A DNA stretch of 33,244 nucleotides, from positions 1 through 33,244 of the forward strand of contig JACVTC010000389.1 of assembly GCA_016946835.1 (NCBI GenBank), written 5' to 3'. Position numbers and translations under genes: made by a program. The notes beneath the pieces are model-generated. The model saw only the letters and a program-made list of their open reading frames with translations. It did not search any database and had not been told where the DNA came from. Shown one piece after another: positions 29,762-33,244 of the stretch; position 1 is the stretch's first letter, and each line of letters begins with the position of its first letter. The stretch is from Neocallimastix lanati (nom. inval.) (taxonomy: Eukaryota > Neocallimastigomycota > Neocallimastigomycetes > Neocallimastigales > Neocallimastigaceae).

Positions 29762-30599
29762 TTATATTAAAAATAAAATAATAGATGATAATGTTAATTT
29801 CTTTCATTCCTTTAATATATATAATTTAAACTAATATTTGCATATATTTATTTTATATATAAATTTAAACAAGGAAAAAAAATTATATAATTATATTTAT
29901 ATTTATTTATAATTTAAGAATATATTGTTAAAAATTATTATTTTATTAATTATTATAAAAATAGTTTTAAAAAATTTAAAAAATTTATAATTAGTATAGT
30001 TATTTTATTAAAAATGGTAATATAAATATTTTATTTTATTTTATATAATGAAATATAATAATTTTATTCAATGATATTTATTATTCTATTAAATGATATT
30101 TGTAAAATTGTTCTTTTCATTAAAAGTTTTTATTACTGAAAAAATTATTAAATTATTATATTTATATAATACAATTTTAATAGTATATTTAATTTTATTT
30201 ATTTCTATTTCATATTTCTTATATAAATATTAATATTGATTAAATCATTCATTTAATGTTTTACATCAAGTTTTACTGAGTTTATTTTTTAAAATTTTAA
30301 AAAAATATAAATTACTAAAATTACGAATCAATAATAAAAATAAAGTAAAAATATTTAAATTCAAATTCATACACATTTAATTTTAATAAAATAAAAATTG
30401 ATTTTAAAAATTATTTTTATATAAGTAATGATATATATTATTCAACTATTTTTTTTAAAATTTTATTTATTAATATTTTTTTTTTATTTAATATAATATT
30501 ATATAATAATTTTTTATTTATATTAAATTTACAAATGTATTTATAATTTTTTTTATAATTATTTAATTGAATTATATTTTTTTTTCTTTTTATATTATT
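29762..30599. other. Convergent intergenic region (second pass)
   Basis: Second reading of 3774-4611: nearly pure A/T, no gene. Confidence 0.35.
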
Positions 30600-33244
30600 T
30601 TATTCATAAATTGAAGCACGTACTCCAATTGAATCTAAATAAGAATTCATAATATTAAAACTATTTGAAACGTTTAAAATAGTAGTTGGTGTATTAAAGC
30701 AAGTGCTTAAAGTATTTACAGAATGACATATTTCACAATATCGAATATCTATAGCATCGGTATTATTTTTAAACATATCTTGTATTATAGCATTAGTACC
30801 ATGTGCTACTAAGGCATCCTTTTCCATTTCACCAATTCTTAATCCACCATTACGAGATTTTCCTTCAGTAGGTTGTTTACTAATAGAATTAACATTTCCT
30901 GTGGTACGATAAAACATTTTTTCTTGAACTTGATGTTGTAAAGCAGTGTAGTAACAAACTCCAACAAATGCATTTCCAATAGATTTACCGGAAATTGGAT
31001 CGACCATCTCTTCTAATATTGGAATATCACTTTCAAAGAATTTGGATTCAAACGAACGTAAATCTTCGCTTTCTATAGAAGCATCAAAATACGTTCCAAA
31101 TCTTTGTGGATCCATAATCATACATTTACCAACATACATTTCAATTAAATGACCTACCGTCATTCTTGAAGGAAAAGCATGTGGATTTACAATGATATCA
31201 GGAATTACACCATATTTTGTTCTTGGCATCATTTCTTCTAGTAATATCGAACCAATCACACCCTTCTGAGCATATCGACTTGAGAATTTATCACCTTGTT
31301 GTGGTTGATATAAATGTCGAACTTTTACACAGCAATAGCATACATCATCCTCAATATATCTGGTACAATGATCCACAATCACAGGTTTTCTGAAAATATT
31401 TTCTACATCAGTTACTTTATTTGAAATCACATCATATATACGAAATAGTGGTTCATTGACATTGTGAGGATTATAAGCAATTTTTGTATTTGGTTTTGGT
31501 AAGCCATCTTTATAGTTTAAATTAATGTTGATTAATATTTCCCTTTTAATGTTATAGGATAAGTATTGATATCGATATTTAATATTATTAAATAATCCAT
31601 CTTTAATACTTTTATCATTAAATATTAAACTATCCTCTTGATTGTTGCCATATGCCATGATAGCCACAATGGCATTTTGACCTCCGAATCTGTGGTACGT
31701 ATTTCCTGTAGTCACCAGAAGTGAATCATCACTTTCAATAGTAATATTTGACAAGTCAGCGAGACGGTTTCTAAATTCATTATTATTTAAAGTTAAATTT
31801 TTATCAAATTTAATATTTTCCGAATTCTCTTTCTTCCCATCCATCATTTCGGAGTTATTTTCATGATCACTATTCTTACTTGAATTTTCTTCAATAGAAT
31901 TATCCAAAAATTCTAAATTCGAAAATAATTCTCTCATATTAATATTATCTTTATTGAGTAAAAAATCTAAGGACTTATAATGACACAGTCTTCTTGATAA
32001 AATATATTCTAGCTTTGTCATACAAAATGGCCTTTGTGCATTAATTAGTCTTCTAGAATTATCATTGTATTTAAAGATGGTGCTGTCATTCGACATACAC
32101 TGCTTTGTCATTCCAGCTTGAAATGTGAGTCTTGGTACATGATTATTTCCAGGAAATGGCGATAACGCACTAATTAAACCAAAAATAAAATTTGGATCAA
32201 GTTCTTCGTATTGATAATTGATATTTATTTTATTTTCAGAAATTTCAACAAGTCTTATGCCAATTTCTTTTCCGTTTTTCTTTATTCTAATTGGTCGAAA
32301 CATTCTTCCTTCATCCGTAAATAAATAATAACTGATGTTATCAAAAACACAACTTATATAAGGATATTTCAATTTTAATACTTTATAAGTATAGTCTACT
32401 AAATCGGTGGTAGTGAATCCGATAAAACGTGTATTCAATAATACTGGATATTTTTTTCCAGTTTTTAAAGTTTTTCTTTTTTCATTAGGACTATTAGAAT
32501 TACTAGTGTCACTATCACAATAATCATCATCTCCATATTCAGAGTTACTTTGACTATTATCATTACTTTTATTTTCAGTGTTACTTTGGCTATTATCATT
32601 AATATTTTCATCTGAATTACTATTACTATTATCGTCATCTTTTTTATCTTGAGTTGTAGCATCATATATTTCATTATACTTGAATAAAAAGGGTTCAAGA
32701 ATTTTTTCATCAATAGTAAAATCTGGCCCGATTAATACAGATAATCCAAAATATTTTACAAAGCCTACATCTTTGGATTCAGGAGTTTCAAATGGACAAA
32801 AATAACCGTAATCATAAGACATACGGAGTTGAGAATTATCACTCTCTGTGTTGATGGGAATTTGAACTCTTCGTAAATGGGAAAGTTTATCATAGTAAGA
32901 ACGCTTACTTAATGTTTGCACAGAAATAGCTTCATATTCTCGGAAATAAGAACGAACTTTTCCAGATTTTACATTTCCGTACAATTTTATATTTAAATTT
33001 CTAATGAACTTATCCAGTGGTAATTTTTTATTTTCCAAAGTAAAATATTTTATGCTACGATATAAGGAATAAGGAAAGGTATCAATACGACTGTTATAAT
33101 ATTGATCATTTCCTTCATTATGGAATAATGATCTTGCCATTGCCAAATAAGTATAGAATTTAGTAGTTTTATCATCATATGACGAATCATTTGATGATGA
33201 CTCATTGCAATGTAAGTAGTCTGGAGTAAAGTAGCTATCGATCA
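30600..33244 (-). CDS. rpb2: RNA polymerase second-largest subunit, 5' part cut by the window end
   Basis: Same locus as 4612-8145. The C-terminal 881 or so codons are present with all downstream signatures (GQNAIVAI, QGDKFSSRYAQKG, NPHAFPSRM). The frame is open to the last base of the window, so the Met-like start at 33146 is not a real start; the gene continues as in the first pass. Confidence 0.93.
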   Translation of the reverse strand, partial: IDSYFTPDYLHCNESSSNDSSYDDKTTKFYTYLAMARSLFHNEGNDQYYNSRIDTFPYSLYRSIKYFTLENKKLPLDKFIRNLNIKLYGNVKSGKVRSYFREYEAISVQTLSKRSYYDKLSHLRRVQIPINTESDNSQLRMSYDYGYFCPFETPESKDVGFVKYFGLSVLIGPDFTIDEKILEPFLFKYNEIYDATTQDKKDDDNSNSNSDENINDNSQSNTENKSNDNSQSNSEYGDDDYCDSDTSNSNSPNEKRKTLKTGKKYPVLLNTRFIGFTTTDLVDYTYKVLKLKYPYISCVFDNISYYLFTDEGRMFRPIRIKKNGKEIGIRLVEISENKININYQYEELDPNFIFGLISALSPFPGNNHVPRLTFQAGMTKQCMSNDSTIFKYNDNSRRLINAQRPFCMTKLEYILSRRLCHYKSLDFLLNKDNINMRELFSNLEFLDNSIEENSSKNSDHENNSEMMDGKKENSENIKFDKNLTLNNNEFRNRLADLSNITIESDDSLLVTTGNTYHRFGGQNAIVAIMAYGNNQEDSLIFNDKSIKDGLFNNIKYRYQYLSYNIKREILININLNYKDGLPKPNTKIAYNPHNVNEPLFRIYDVISNKVTDVENIFRKPVIVDHCTRYIEDDVCYCCVKVRHLYQPQQGDKFSSRYAQKGVIGSILLEEMMPRTKYGVIPDIIVNPHAFPSRMTVGHLIEMYVGKCMIMDPQRFGTYFDASIESEDLRSFESKFFESDIPILEEMVDPISGKSIGNAFVGVCYYTALQHQVQEKMFYRTTGNVNSISKQPTEGKSRNGGLRIGEMEKDALVAHGTNAIIQDMFKNNTDAIDIRYCEICHSVNTLSTCFNTPTTILNVSNSFNIMNSYLDSIGVRASIYE

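Larger units (their letters stand above)
1..33244. mobile_element. Circular virus-like replicon of 25,988 bp, read 1.28 times
   Basis: Base 7231 matches base 33219, and the gene starts 886/26874, 1812/27800 and stop 4612/30600 all differ by exactly 25,988, so the sequence closes on itself. The encoded proteins are DNA polymerase B, D5-type helicase, UDG-like protein, two RNA polymerase subunits, capping enzyme and a zinc-ribbon factor, which together form a self-contained replication and transcription kit of the type used by large DNA viruses that work in the cytoplasm. No capsid, packaging or integrase gene is seen, and no rRNA or tRNA. I read it as an extrachromosomal circle. A tandem array integrated in a host chromosome is possible, but no host flank is present in the window. 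Confidence 0.75.
25981..33244. repeat. Second pass of the 7.26-kb terminal overlap
   Basis: Direct repeat of 1-7256. It keeps the 151-aa reading frame at 25821-26276 open where the first pass breaks it, so it is the better version of the first 800 bases. It ends inside the RPB2-like gene only because the window ends there. Confidence 0.9.

Noticed and set aside
26874-33244. Second set of helicase, 196-aa and RPB2 genes as paralogues
   Set aside because: No differences at protein level and a constant 25,988 offset make overlap of a circular contig far more likely.
1-33244. Non-standard genetic code for the whole element
   Set aside because: TAA ends nearly all genes in the normal way, TGG is used for Trp, and TAG and TGA are otherwise absent as internal codons. 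Three internal stops are too few for a reassignment.

Overview
The window is one extremely A+T-rich replicon read around slightly more than once. Bases 25981-33244 repeat bases 1-7256. From about base 800 the two copies run in register at a constant offset of 25,988, and every gene in the overlap is duplicated. The simplest reading is a circular molecule of 25,988 bp whose contig ends overlap by about 7.26 kb. A head-to-tail concatemer, a tandem duplication or very long terminal direct repeats would look the same from sequence alone.

The gene set is that of a nucleocytoplasmic large DNA virus (poxvirus/asfarvirus/mimivirus-type) replication and transcription kit. It has a family B DNA polymerase, a D5-type SF3 helicase, a uracil-DNA-glycosylase-like protein, the second-largest RNA polymerase subunit, the C-terminal (archaeal A''-like) piece of the largest subunit, a three-domain mRNA capping enzyme, a TFIIS/rpo30-like zinc ribbon, and a possible early transcription factor large subunit. 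There are also three unrecognised proteins and one secreted cysteine-rich protein. I see no capsid protein, packaging ATPase or maturation protease anywhere on the circle. This suggests a capsid-less cytoplasmic virus-like plasmid, similar in logic to the yeast linear killer plasmids but circular and with a poxvirus-like gene set. Alternatively it is one segment of a larger genome. Very low G+C, long Asn tracts and almost exclusive TAA termination point to a host such as a dictyostelid amoeba or an anaerobic chytrid-type fungus; this is inference.

Layout on the circle (window coordinates): unknown 196-aa gene (+, 886), D5 helicase (+, 1812), RPB2 (-, 4612-8145), which shares its start bases with UDG (+, 8144), capping enzyme (+, 9312), secreted Cys-rich protein (-, 13200), an AT-only 34-bp repeat array (14077-14450, possible origin), unknown 283-aa gene (-, 14597), zinc ribbon (-, 16039), VETF-L-like (+, 16853), RPB1 C-part (+, 19517), DNA polymerase (-, 21681-25649), unknown 151-aa gene (-, 25821), then the second pass.

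Four core genes are interrupted in otherwise intact reading frames: an in-frame TAA in the helicase, TAG in the capping enzyme, TAA in the polymerase, and a one-base frame change near the end of UDG. These could be consensus errors, recent decay or stop-codon readthrough, and raw reads would separate the three. The other main puzzle is the missing N-terminal part of the RNA polymerase largest subunit, which holds the catalytic Asp triad. It may be on a companion molecule.
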